DNA from: Delphinapterus leucas
Lineage: Eukaryota; Chordata; Mammalia; Artiodactyla; Monodontidae
NCBI RefSeq assembly: GCF_002288925.2
Contig: NW_022098076.1
Location: 68,305,323-68,369,322 of the forward strand
Length of the DNA stretch: 64,000 nucleotides
Reading direction: 5' to 3'
Shown here: piece after piece, positions 34,294-45,115 of the stretch
Numbering within the stretch: the stretch's first letter is position 1
Layout: the number at the start of each line of letters is the position of its first letter
The notes under the pieces: generated by a model
Seen by the model: only the letters and a program-made list of their open reading frames with translations
What the model was told of the DNA's origin: nothing
The model's database searches: none
Program-made: the position numbers and the translations under genes

Positions 34294-35239
34294 AATGTAC
34301 CTTAAAAACTAGGCTTACCCTGATCTTTGGTGAACTCATGAAATACCTTCAGTTTGCCCACCTCTCCACTTCCCCACACACCACTTTCCCTTTCTTTTTT
34401 CTCTCAAGGATTCTGCACTGCATTCTGTGCTCAATGCCCCCTTTTCACCACTTCAATCCAAGTCTCATAAAATAAGACTTTACTGACACACTATTCTTCC
34501 CTACTGCCCACACCTCCCTAGTCAAGATATGTTTTAAAATATTGGGGTTTTTTTCTGGTTTCTGAATAGTTCTGTTTTCACTATGGAAATTTTAGAAAGT
34601 ACAGAACAGTGTAAAGAAGCAGAAGGAAACATAGAGCCCCTGACTCTACCGCCCAGATGCTGCTACAGTACGCATTTTGGCAAATTTCCTTCTAGCCTTC
34701 TTTGGCTGTATGAAAAATTTCTGAGCCATAAGGAATTATTTTAATAGGATACAGCCCTTTAAAACAAAGACTTGATTGTTAGGGCTTACTTCCAGTTCAG
34801 ATTAGACACAAGTTCCTGGGGGTTCTGGGGGTTCAGTGAGGAACTGAATTGGTTTGTGTTAGAGAAATTGATGTAATGCCTCCCCTCCAGGGGAGGACAG
34901 GAGAGTTGATCACAGGTCAAGACCGTTTCTGAGAGAACTGGCGTGAGACAGGGTGAGGGCAGCTGGTTCAGCTAAGAGAGGTGTTTCTAGGAATTCTTTT
35001 AACAGGAGGGTGGAAGTGGGGACCTGGCCCAGCTGGAGGGAATGGGAGCTGAGCATTGGCAGAAGAAACCAGGGTATCTCAAAAGACCAGAGCTCCAAAG
35101 GGCCAGCCAGCTGCCTGGCTGCCCCAAGGGTCTATGCAAATACCAAGATAACCTGCCAAAATGGGTGGAACCTCCACCTTAAAACACAGGCCAGCTTGAT
35201 TATTTCTGAGCCCCGTAAGTAACTTTTGTTAGTTTGCCA
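34294..35239. other. Unassigned DNA, possible old LINE fragment
   Basis: About 34555-34720 ('aagtacagaacagtgtaaag', then 'gcattttggcaaatttcctt') resembles a very old mammalian LINE-related repeat. The rest includes a moderately GC-rich part at 34850-35120 with overlapping short frames on both strands that I cannot support as coding. Confidence 0.35.
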
Positions 35240-35470
35240 TTAATAACAGCTAACATTTCTTCAGTATGTGTCCAGCACTGGCTAATCTATTTCCTGGTGT
35301 TATCTCATTTAGCTCTTAAAAGAAGTCAGTTACTGTTAGGATCTCCATTTTACAGATAAGGAGTCAGAGGCCTTGAGAATTGATGCCTTTGCCCAAGGCC
35401 ACTAGGATAAATAGAGGAATAGGAGTTGCAATCCAGGGATTGTCTCACTCCAGAGCTCTTACTGTATGTA
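35240..35470 (-). repeat. MIR SINE
   Basis: Reversed MIR: 'tctccattttacagataagg' (35342-35361) and 'gcctttgcccaaggccacta' follow the consensus from 3' to 5', after an 'acagctaacatttcttcagt' 3' end. Confidence 0.85.
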
Positions 35471-35545
35471 AACTGTTGCATGGTCTATGATTTAGTGTTT
35501 TGTCTAGGGCTTATGGTGGGATTCTAATCTGCTAGAAGAAATTGC

Positions 35546-35556
35546 TGTGTGTGTGT

Positions 35557-35604
<48 letters not shown>
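35546..35604. repeat. (TG)n microsatellite
   Basis: A TG dinucleotide array of about 59 nt with one AT interruption at 35561-35562, followed by a G-rich run. It is the longest simple repeat in the window. Confidence 0.97.
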
Positions 35605-35605
<1 letters not shown>

Positions 35606-36035
35606 GTTGGGGGGGTGGATTTTGTGGAGGTCCTCAAATTAATATACAAAGGTAATGTTGCTTAGCCCTTCTAAGTTACTTTATGAAAACCTCATCTATA
35701 AATACATCAGGTATTCAAACTATCTCCTGACTTTGACGTATCCTGGGCTCTTGATTCTGTTAACAACTTTTTTTTTTGAGCTGAACCTCAATTTTATTCA
35801 GATAGAACATAGAATTATTTAACAAGAATACTATTCTCAATTGCCACAAATACCACAAGAGGTATAATTCAGTATTTAAGTGAATTACTGCTCTGACATA
35901 GCAGTAGTTCCAAAGGTAATCTGTAGTGACATTAAGAAATGTCCGTGAGATCACAAGGTCATGTACCCTGGCTTACATTTTATTGAATAGAATACTTGCA
36001 TATTCTATTAAATGGAATATTTGCATTTTACTTTT
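35605..36035. other. Unique AT-rich DNA
   Basis: Contains a short near-duplicate 'ttattgaatagaatacttgc' / 'ttctattaaatggaatattt' pair at about 35981-36020. No gene or repeat family recognised. Confidence 0.45.
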
Positions 36036-36415
36036 TAAAAATAGTTTTGGGGGAATAAAATTCACATACCATACATTCCACTCATTTAAAGTATACAATT
36101 TAGTGACTTTTAGTTTATTCACAGGTATGTGCAACTATTACCACAGACAACTTTAGAATATTTTTATCATGTCAAAAAAGAAATCTTGAACCCTTTAGCT
36201 GTTACCTCGTCAAATTACACCCCCAATCCGTCCTAACCAACCATTAATCTATTTTCTGCCTCTATAGAGATTTCCCTATTCTAAATTTTCATATGAATAG
36301 AATCATGTAATTTGTGGGTTTTTGTGACTGACTTCTTCCACTTTACATACTATTTTCTAAATTCGTCCAGTTTGTAACATCCACTCAATTGTTCTTTGTA
36401 TTATATTTTTATCTA
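36036..36415 (-). mobile_element. Ancient L1M 3' end
   Basis: Reversed old L1: 'aaaattcacataccatacat' (36057-36076), 'cattaatctattttctgcct' (36242-36261) and 'cctattctaaattttcatat' match the 3' end of placental L1M elements in opposite order. It is strongly diverged. Confidence 0.75.
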
Positions 36416-36501
36416 AGGGTTCTCACCCTTGATGGCACTAAAATATGAGTCCCTATTTATGCTTGAAAACATCACTGGATATCCATAACATTTCCAAGGA
36501 G

Positions 36502-37093
36502 TGTTGCCAAATGTATGTTCATGTGCCCAGTGCACAATGAGGCCAAACAAATGGATACATCAGAGTCTAGAGCAAAGAAAGGTTTATTGCAGGGCCGAGC
36601 AAGGAGAACAGGCAGCTTGTGCTTGATGGCTTTCAGGGAAGAGTTTTTATAGGCAAAATTTAGGGGGAGGTCTGCAGGGTGTGTAACCCTCCTCTGATTG
36701 GTTGGTGGTGAGGTAACTGCGGGAATCTCAATCATCAGCTTCCTGGTTCCAACCAGTGCTTTTGCTCAGCCTGAAGTTACCTCTTCCACCTGGGTGGGGT
36801 CCTTAGTTCCTGCAGAAGATCGCAGAGATATACTTTTATGTATATATATATACTTCTATGTATATCTCTTGAGGAAGAACCACGACCCTGCTTTATCTCT
36901 GCACTATAGTTTCTTGACCGCTCCTCCTTTGTTTCTGCATTCCCTTCCTTCCCTAATTAGTAACTGTTGGAATCTGCCCTTTGGAACACAGGGAAGGTCT
37001 AGGAGCCTGAAGCCTTTTTCCTACAAACATGAAACAGGGGCCACAGAAAGACTTTTGTATCTGGAAGGGCCCACAGGGTCCTGCTCAGTTTCA
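36502..37093 (-). mobile_element. Endogenous retrovirus 3' LTR (decayed)
   Basis: The interval reads as an LTR in reverse. In sense orientation it starts TGAAACTG right after a polypurine tract and ends with ...GGCAACA, giving the TG...CA ends of retroviral LTRs. A polyadenylation signal AATAAA lies on the minus strand at 36583-36588, shortly before the U5-like end. An AT-rich TATA-like stretch lies at about 36839-36853. No tRNA-binding site follows the U5 end, so this is the 3' LTR of a partly lost provirus. Class is uncertain (ERV1-like is my best guess). The 137-codon plus-strand frame at 36698-37111 is antisense to it. Confidence 0.7.
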
Positions 37094-37110
37094 GTCCCCC
37101 CTTTTCTTTG
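37094..37110 (-). other. Retroviral polypurine tract
   Basis: In sense this reads as an A/G run with G6 ('aaagaaaagggggg') directly upstream of the LTR start. This is the position where plus-strand DNA synthesis is primed in retroviruses, and it supports both the LTR call and its orientation. Confidence 0.65.
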
Positions 37111-37562
37111 ATATTCCTCAATCTTGAGGGGAACAGGTGTTGGACAAAAAAGGGAATAACGTTTTAGGTAGAGAGGTTAATCATAAACTCGGTAGGGGAA
37201 CTCTGTTTTATGGGGACTCAGTTTTGGGAGCACTTAGAATGCTAAATTTTGCAGTGTTGTAGGCAGGTCTGGTTCTTGCAGAGCTCCAAGAACACTCTGT
37301 ACTACTTCAGAGATGGTCATGACCTCCTCAGTGTCTTTTCATACATCATGAATGTGTTTTTCAGCCATGCATGTTTGGTTCAGTGCAGTCTTTCTTTATA
37401 ATCTTGTGAAGTATCTTTTACTGCAGAGGAAAACTAATCAAAGGGTTTGAATTGGAGTATAAAGAAAGCTGTGAAGCAAACAATGAAAATGCAGAAAGGT
37501 CAATACATTTGGAGGAGGCTTATAGTTTTAACCTCCGTTAATAAAATTGCAAAGCCAGAGTA
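37111..37562 (-). mobile_element. Residual internal ERV sequence
   Basis: The interval upstream (in sense) of the polypurine tract should be the provirus 3' internal region. It contains no open frame I can connect to a retroviral protein, so it is either non-coding or fully decayed. The far boundary is not visible; 37562 is a guess. Confidence 0.4.
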
Positions 37563-40039
37563 AAACTGCTGCTAAATAATGTATTACTTTTGTATTACTT
37601 TTTAGGTTTTCTCAGTTGTACTATGCTGTTTGTGTGCTGTATGTATTACTATGTTGTATGTATTAATATGTTGTGTGTATTGCTTTTTAGGTATTCTCAG
37701 CTATACCAAATTAAATATAATGTTTGATTAATATGGAAGCTAGTGTAATTTCAAATTTTACTTATTCTTTGTTCTTCACTGTCTTTTCCAGAAACTGACC
37801 TGTTACATAACAGTAACTGAACTGGGATTAAATGTTTAGATCTTTGCTCCATTCATTGTAATGTAGCAAATAATTATACAACTATTTAGTAATACATATG
37901 TAAACCTAGAATGAGGTTTATCAGCCGTAGACATCAGTTTCATCAATTACATGAAAAAAGATATACTTCACTGACATGTGAATTAAAAGGGCTCAGTTAA
38001 TGATCATGACCTTATAAAGTGCCATAGCTTTTTATTAAATTTTTAATGGAGAAAATACCCAAGAATGTATTATATAAATGCTAAACTTCAAAATATATCT
38101 TTTTTACTCTCCTTAAAATTTTCTCTAACTTTTCTTCAAGCCAATAATCACGGAAAGTGGTTACTGCATATTTCTGGTGTCCTCTGAGCTCACTGTCAGT
38201 GACAGATTTGGGGCCAAATCTACTATTCAAAAACCAACATGGCTTTTGTGTGGTTTGGGCAAGTAAACAAATATGTCTTCCTTGAGTTTGTCAAGAACAA
38301 ATTTTCACTGCTCTCTCATTACAGGCATAAGAAAGCAGATTGTTATTTTAAAATTCATATTTAAATTTTTGACGTTGTTAAATGTAAATATAATTAGACT
38401 ACAATACTCATTTAAATGATATTGATAATAAGTGAGTTCTTTTCAGAACAGTCAACAACAATAATGAGGATCACAAAACCGTAGAAAAAGAAAACCAGTG
38501 AAATCTTTAGTCCTAAAATTAAGTCCCCATTTGTGGGTATTCTTTAGGGAAAAGAGTCCTTTAGGAATAGTAAGATCACAAAATTGCTTCTGTATTTAAT
38601 ACTCAAATGAGCATCTTAGCATAAAGGCCAATACATTGTTTTCCTTAGGTACTCAGAATTGAGAATATTTTTTCCTGCAGAAAATATTAGCTATTTTAAA
38701 TGTCTAGTCCATATATTCTGATTTGTGTCATAAATTAGGTCACAAGTGGCTGAATCATGAAGGAGTGGAGATGAATACAGAATTAATTACACTCAACGGT
38801 TTATTATATACAGAGTAGATTGAAATATATTACAGAAACGTTGTTCAGTTAATACTAAAGTTATTTACTCTGGTCTTTATACTTGGCACTCTGTAGGAAC
38901 AGAAAAAAATCCATAAATTTTAAGATAACCCCCAAAGGATAATGACCCTGGACAATCATAGGATGGGCAGGTTAAATGAACATAAAATTTAAATAAAAAT
39001 TTAAGTTTTTGGTCTAGAATACCATCAGTTACCAAAATGATATTGCTTTCTCTCTTAAACATCAGGATCACATAGAAAAGATATCATTTTAATATTTTGT
39101 TGAAAACCAGTTGTACAGGTATAGTCTTGAATTAAAAGCTAATTAAGCTATTAAAATGTACTTGATTCTTACAGAAGGAAACCACTGATTATTTTTCCAC
39201 AACTAACTTATTAACAATAGTGATATTCTTTGTTAGCTATTCTAACACATACCTATTTAGGAGTTGGTTAACTTCCTTCTCAATGAGCAAACATTAGGGT
39301 AGTCAACAATAATTTGATTAAATCAGTGTGTTCTGTGCTGGGAAAGAAATACCTGCTTGTTTTATCAGCATCCCAGTTACACAATGTGTTTTTATCAATG
39401 GCAAAGGCAGAGGGGAATAATATGGAAATTTAGTATATATTTTAATCCAAAGTATACCTGCCTTTTGAATCCATGTTTTCCAATGTGTACCGCATTTTTC
39501 CACAACCAATTCATGACCAGTTCCATTTGTCCCCAAAGTCAAGTGTAGAGAAAAAGACAAAAGGGTACTCTTCTGCCCTTTTGCTCTGACTCACTGATTC
39601 ATCAATTTTTTGGCTAAAAAATAGCAAACATTAAGTACACTTCATTACAGTATTATTTTGCTGAAAAGGATTTGAGAACTTGGCATGTGAGTCAATGATA
39701 TAAAATAGCAAAAATGTCAAAGTCATGGTAGGAAATTCACTAACTCTTTGTCTTAACGTCTGTCACCACAAAGGTCATGAATCCAAAATATCAACCTACT
39801 CCACTGCCTTCTTCCCTTCCTCCTCCAAACGTTACTTTCAACATGCAATTCATTTATCCCATCGTATCATAAATTGTATTAACCACCTGTAAATTATCCC
39901 ACAGAGACAATATTCACAGGCACAAATCCAAAAAGTCAAAGTCCCCTCAGCAAAAATTAACCAATAGGTTTGTGTGTGAGACTCAGCCAGAGATGATCTG
40001 TGTTCATGATCAAAATATTCTACACTAATGCTCAAGTGA
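37563..40039. other. Unique AT-rich DNA, no gene seen
   Basis: A 2.5-kb block without recognised transposons. It holds a diverged local duplication (37590-37621 and 37675-37707). Frames at 38877-39071, 39318-39560 and 39357-39548 lack any recognisable domain. Confidence 0.5.
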
Positions 40040-40180
40040 AGTAGATCGGTTGAATCCAACAGACTGTGACCTTGAACGAGTTACTTAGTTTTGGTGAGCC
40101 AGATACTGTTTTCCACCTGAAGATGAGAGATAAAGTCATATGCAGTGTGTTTGGTACAGGCGCCAAACACTAAATTTGGT
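40040..40180 (+). repeat. MIR SINE fragment
   Basis: The stretch 'ctgtgaccttgaacgagtta' (40064-40083) followed by 'ttttccacctgaagatgaga' is the MIR core. Confidence 0.65.
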
Positions 40181-40404
40181 CTGTACTATCGTTTCAGTGC
40201 TCATTGATGCCTCTATGAGCAGCTGAAGGGAAAGGAATTTAAGCTCGTATTGGTCAGTAATGCACCTTCCTGATAAAATGCATTGAAGGCTGAATCAGAG
40301 GCAAGTGAAGGAAATAAGTAATATATTCAAGAATATCAACTAGAGAGTGTTCGCTGTGAGCCCAGAGTTATTTCAGACCTTTAAAAGGACTTAGCTTAAT
40401 TACA

Positions 40405-40560
40405 AATTGATCAACAAATACTAATGGAATGACTACTGATTTTTCAATACTGTGCTAGATAGTGATGAGGACCATAGTACCGGCCCATAAACAATGTCAT
40501 TGCCCTCAAAGCCCTTGCAATTCAAGGAGACAAAGCTAATATACATACAGAAATCATACA
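40405..40560 (-). repeat. L2 3' fragment
   Basis: Reversed L2: 'caaatactaatggaatgact', 'atactgtgctagatagtgat' and 'tgccctcaaagcccttgcaa' follow the L2 3' order ('cactgttctaggcgctggg', 'ctgccctcatggagcttaca'). Confidence 0.7.
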
Positions 40561-41044
40561 CTACACACACATACACAAACTGTGATTAGTTTCTAAAGTG
40601 CATTATCTACAAAATCATACAATTTGTCTTTTATGAAGATGGGATGAGAGTTTTTGGCTCATTTAACCATTTTATCTAAATATAGTCACAGTACAGAAAT
40701 AACCAGAATTTGTTTTTCTTCAGTATGCTTCTATATGCTTCTGGTTGCCTTGTTAATTTACACATGAGCCTTCTCAGGTATAAATTAATTCAAATTATGT
40801 TGAAAATTTTATTGTTTCATTCCTTTTAGTGACTCAGTTAAACTTGGATCTGCATTAGTGTTCAGTTTAAAATTTGGCATGGAGGATATCTTGAAAAAAA
40901 GTTGTTTCACTTGATCATCATTTTAATTCAGAATATATTAGGGAATTTTTGAATAAAGATTTTCTGTAATTTAAGAAAATTAGGGTAAGGCATACAGTAG
41001 GCAGAAATCTATACTTTACAAAAGAAATGAAGTCTTAATTATTC
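40561..41044. other. Unique AT-rich DNA
   Basis: No repeat or gene recognised apart from a short CA-rich start (40563-40580). Confidence 0.45.
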
Positions 41045-41275
41045 ATTGTAACTACCATTTATTGACTGAAATCTCTGGGCAGAAATTCTGTTGTACTTTT
41101 GTAGAGAGACTCTCATTTCTTCTTCCCTATAATTCTTCAAAGTAGGTGTTATAGTTCCCCTATGAGACACTTGAAGGTCAGAGAGATTAAACAACTTGCC
41201 CAAGAACATACAGTTTATGTCATGGCCAGGATTCCTATCTAGGTTTGTGTGATTCCAATTCCTGAGGTATTTTCA
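41045..41275 (-). repeat. MIR SINE
   Basis: Reversed MIR: 'aactaccatttattgactga', 'ttaaacaacttgcccaagaa' (41187-41206), 'catacagtttatgtcatggc' and 'caggattcctatctaggttt' run in the expected order over almost full length. Confidence 0.85.
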
Positions 41276-42269
41276 CTTCACCCTTCTTTTATATAATTCA
41301 CTTTATTTACTGTATCTTTTACTTATAAGTGAACCTGAAACTGTCAACATAGGATAGATTGGTTTAGATGGATTATTTTTCAAGGAATAATTTGGTATTT
41401 TCACCATGTATTTTGGACTAAAATCTCAATGTCTATAAATCATAGATATAACAAAATATATTCAGTAAAAATAAAGATACAATCTAATATATTTATCATC
41501 ACTTAATGAAATAAAACTGTAACAAGTCCTATTTGGTGGTAGATATAAACATCCTGTACATATTAATTATATAACGGGATATAGTGTTCACAAATGTCCT
41601 TAGAATACAGCTCTTCTCTGTACATAATCAATGCTACCTTAACTAACATTGTGGGTAAAATAACATTTGGAAAACATTTAAAACTATTTTGCATCTGTTT
41701 CTCTATTTTAGGATTGTTTCAAGTTTCTTTAGATGTCATACATGTTTTAAAGATTTTAAGGGCAATTTAGAATGATATTTTTTTTTCTCTCAATACATCT
41801 CCCTGTAGAAAACAGATCACTGAAATCTTGGCTTTAAAGCTGCATGAAAATGTGGTATTGGGTTTTATTTTATAATTAAAAATAATAACTGTGTCATAAA
41901 TATATAAGTTCTCCTTCTCTAAGAGGTTTCATTCTATTTGAATCATTTTTTAACCTTCCTTTTCTTTTTTCTTTTTCCCCTCTTTTCCTTCCTTCCTTCC
42001 TTCCTGTCCTCCACCCCAACAGTATCAAGACAATCTTGAAAATGACAAGAATAACAAAATGGCAATGAGAGGAGTCATTATGGCAGTGGGGAAGGAAAAG
42101 CAACACTTTTTCACCTTTACTATGGAGGGGAGGGCTATATATGGGATGATTTTATTTATAGGAGCCTAAAGACTTTAAAATAATTACTGTTTTGTGTATA
42201 TCTTTTGAAGCTGGTTCCTTCTTCTGTCTTCCGTTGATGTCCTCTGTCTTCCCATGTCACTACTTAGGT
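41276..42269. other. Unique AT-rich DNA with a polypyrimidine tract
   Basis: Contains a long polypyrimidine stretch at about 41953-42012. A 70-codon minus-strand frame at 41894-42106 includes the translated simple repeat and is not supported as a gene. Confidence 0.5.
41987..42005. repeat. (CCTT)n simple repeat
   Basis: About five CCTT units inside a longer polypyrimidine tract. Confidence 0.9.
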
Positions 42270-42440
42270 CAGCATAGGGGGATGGAAACTTGAGCAAGTC
42301 ATTTACCTCTGCAGCCACAGCTCTTCTTCTATAAAAGAGTAATACCCTCACCATAGATATTTTCTTTTCTGAGAATTAAAAGAGATACTATGTAAAGTAC
42401 TAGCGCTCAGTAAACACTAATATATATTAGCTATTATTTG
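42270..42440 (+). repeat. MIR SINE
   Basis: The stretch 'aacttgagcaagtcatttac' followed by 'cttctataaaagagtaatac', 'agagatactatgtaaagtac' and 'agcgctcagtaaacactaat' follows MIR to its 3' end. Confidence 0.75.
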
Positions 42441-43580
42441 CTTAGAAACTGTTGAATTACTGGGTAAAGGCAGAAAAATGAAATCACAATCGTGGACTGC
42501 TCACCCTAGATTCCTCATCCATTTTCAAAAAATATGCTAACCCAATCATATGATTTAATTCTGTGTATAGTCAGCACTGCAAACCACCAATATTTGTATA
42601 GACGTTGAAACAGATATCATTTGTACATTAAAGTACAAGTGCAGCAAGTACTTGGTTTTTCAGGACTGGAATAGGACTGGAATAGTATCTAGATTGCATC
42701 AGGCTTTTAATTTTTTAAGGAGGATTTCAGCTGTGGTATACTTGTAAGACTTTTCTTTTTTGGGTGGGTGGGGAGAATCTGGCAGTGATTGCATTATTTT
42801 ACACATTTTAGTTAGGTTATTTAAACTCTACCAATTACTAAAGGTAGTTGTGAATTTCTTGTAATTTGCTGCACCTTAGTTCACACTTTACCATCTGTCT
42901 ATGTCTTAAGGATTTAATAGATTCCGCCCAATAGAATCCTATTGCAGATGTAATCCACCTTTGGAAAGGCATCCACTTTTGTAAATTACCAAAGCTGTAA
43001 TATTGGGTCTCTAAATTAGAGACACAAGTCCTAGTAAAATACAAGAGTCAAGTAATGATTACTTTTAATGCTACTTTGTTTTTTTCTTATTTTCAGAGTG
43101 TAGGGCATTGAATAAATATTAATCAGTTGTCCTAGTGACAACAGTATTATGGTAACAGTGCAGCTGAGAGTATTGTAACATTATTAGTCAAGTCACATGG
43201 CTAGTATCCTATTAACCTGAGAGTTTGTTTTCTATATAAATTAATCATGGCTTTTTTCTCCTACAGAGATGATAAAAAAAATCAAATTAAAACTTACCTT
43301 ATTGCTTGTTTATAGCACAAAAATTAGTGCATTTGTATTTTATTTTTGTTACAGTTTAAACTCCTAATTAAAAAAAAAAGAAGTTAGGTGAAGTTCAGGA
43401 TTTTTTTGTGACATCAAAACTGCATAGTTATGTTCTATAAATTGTGGGTTGACTGTGAGAAAGTGAATGGTATTAAATTAAATCCACATATAACACTTGA
43501 TGATATTTAAAAACCCTAATTTAAGAAATGCAGCTTTTTATAATTTATGGTCCTGTTCGTTTCACATGTGTAAAGGTGTT
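42441..43580. other. Unique AT-rich DNA
   Basis: No repeat family confidently recognised, and no gene. A 20-nt stretch at about 42661-42680 contains a short direct duplication of 'ggactggaata'. Confidence 0.45.
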
Positions 43581-43709
43581 TGCATATATACATACGTACT
43601 TGTATATATGTATATGCATATAGGTACACACTGTATATACATATATATTCAATTATGTAACTAAATGTGTGTGTCTTTATATATGCATGTATATCTATAT
43701 GTGTGTGTT
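43581..43709. repeat. Imperfect TA/TG/CA alternating tract
   Basis: About 130 nt dominated by alternating purine-pyrimidine steps (TATA, TATG, CATA, TGTG). Confidence 0.8.
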
Positions 43710-43780
43710 GGGAGTATCTTTAATGCTACATCTAAAAAGTCAAATGATTATGTAGTTATGTATTATCAATATTGTTACAG

Positions 43781-43975
43781 AGAAAAAAGTCTTGGTCTGT
43801 GGAGTCAGATAAAGCTGAATTCAATTGAGTCTGCCCTTTACTTCTTACATAATTTTTTCATCTCTTTGATCCTCAATTGCCTCACCTGTAAGTTTAATGC
43901 ATATAAAAAAGAATATCAGTGTAAAGTAAATGAGACAATATGAAATGTGTCAGGCACAGAACAAGGCTTTCAGAG
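43781..43975 (+). repeat. MIR SINE
   Basis: The sequence 'gtctgtggagtcagataaag' (43795-43814), 'tgatcctcaattgcctcacc' and 'gtcaggcacagaacaaggct' follows the MIR consensus from head to 3' end. Confidence 0.8.
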
Positions 43976-44412
43976 TTAGCTGACCTTCCCGTAAGAGAGA
44001 AGAAATACAAAATTTGAGTCTCAAAAAGCCATTCTTTGTTAAAAATGAGATGAAGAATATAATATGCTATGGCTTCCAAAATCATGTAGTTCTGTTATGT
44101 AGCAATTCTCCAAATAATCCAGATTTTAGAAAAATTAAATAACTAAAACTCTCTTTTCATTTTTTACTAGTTTTGTCTTTGAGTCAAATAGGAAGATTGA
44201 TGAAAATATGAAATTATGGATTTAAATAGTCCAGTGGCCAAGAAAATGCTTCAAGCATGGAGCACACGTTATATCTTTCCAGTGAATAAATAGATAGGAG
44301 AACAATTTTTTTTAACTTGATACATATTAAAAACAAAATAATTGAAACACTCACATTACCTGTTCAACTGGAAAACAATTACTCCAATTATACAAATCCT
44401 AAATTTTGTTTT
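43976..44412. other. Unique AT-rich DNA
   Basis: No repeat or gene recognised. Confidence 0.45.
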
Positions 44413-44508
44413 TATTTTAGATATTATAAACTGGCAAAAATGCATCCTCTCTTTCTAAGATATTTTAGATATTATAAACTGGCAAAAACGCATCCTCTCT
44501 TTCTAAGA
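44413..44508. repeat. 48-bp tandem duplication, 47/48 identical
   Basis: Copy 1 (44413-44460) and copy 2 (44461-44508) are adjacent direct repeats starting 'tattttagatattataaact'. They differ at one position (aaaaatgc versus aaaaacgc). The near identity implies a recent event. The unit is 16 codons long, so an open frame at 44317-44571 continues through both, but nothing else suggests it is coding. Confidence 0.97.
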
Positions 44509-44930
44509 TACCCATGTTGGCTGGTGCAGAGATTGTGTGGAGAGATCTGCTGCCAGAATCATGACCCTTGAGCAGCAGTGGCTTTGGAGTGACCACTTGG
44601 AAGGCTTCAGCATTCTACTGCTCCCCGCCCCATCCTCTCAGAAAGCCACTCCCCAAAAACAGAAAACCAACAAAATATACATTTGAATTAAAAGCAGTAT
44701 GTTTGCTTGGCCAATGTAAAAGTCCCCAAACCACCTTCTTCTACTCAGTCCTTAAGTTCCTATAATTTTGTAGTCATCAATACTTTCATGGTAAGTGAGC
44801 TCCAAATAATCAGACATTTGGTGACAGCAATGCTTAAAATACCAGCAGATTTTAGAGCTTGAAAGATCTAAAGAAGAAAAATGACATTGGTGATAAAAAA
44901 TAGTTGTATTTCATATTAATATCAAGTGTT
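44509..44930. other. Unique DNA
   Basis: No repeat or gene recognised. Confidence 0.45.
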
Positions 44931-45115
44931 CTAGAATCACATCACCTGGGTTCATATTCCTGCTATACCATTTATTTGCTGTGTGTCTTTGAACATGTTA
45001 CCTAACCTCTCTGTGCCTGAGTTTCCGCTATCAAGTAGGAAAAGTAAAACCACTGAGCTCATAGTGGTTGTATAAATGTTATAAGAATTACATGAGAAAT
45101 TCTATTATAGCTCAA
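44931..45115 (+). repeat. MIR SINE
   Basis: The stretch 'cacctgggttcatattcctg', 'ttatttgctgtgtgtctttg' and 'acctaacctctctgtgcctg' (45000-45019) is a clear MIR over most of its length. Confidence 0.88.

Noticed and set aside
36698..37111. 137-codon plus-strand frame, the longest in the window
   Set aside because: It is antisense to the LTR and crosses its TATA-like simple sequence; no domain is recognisable.
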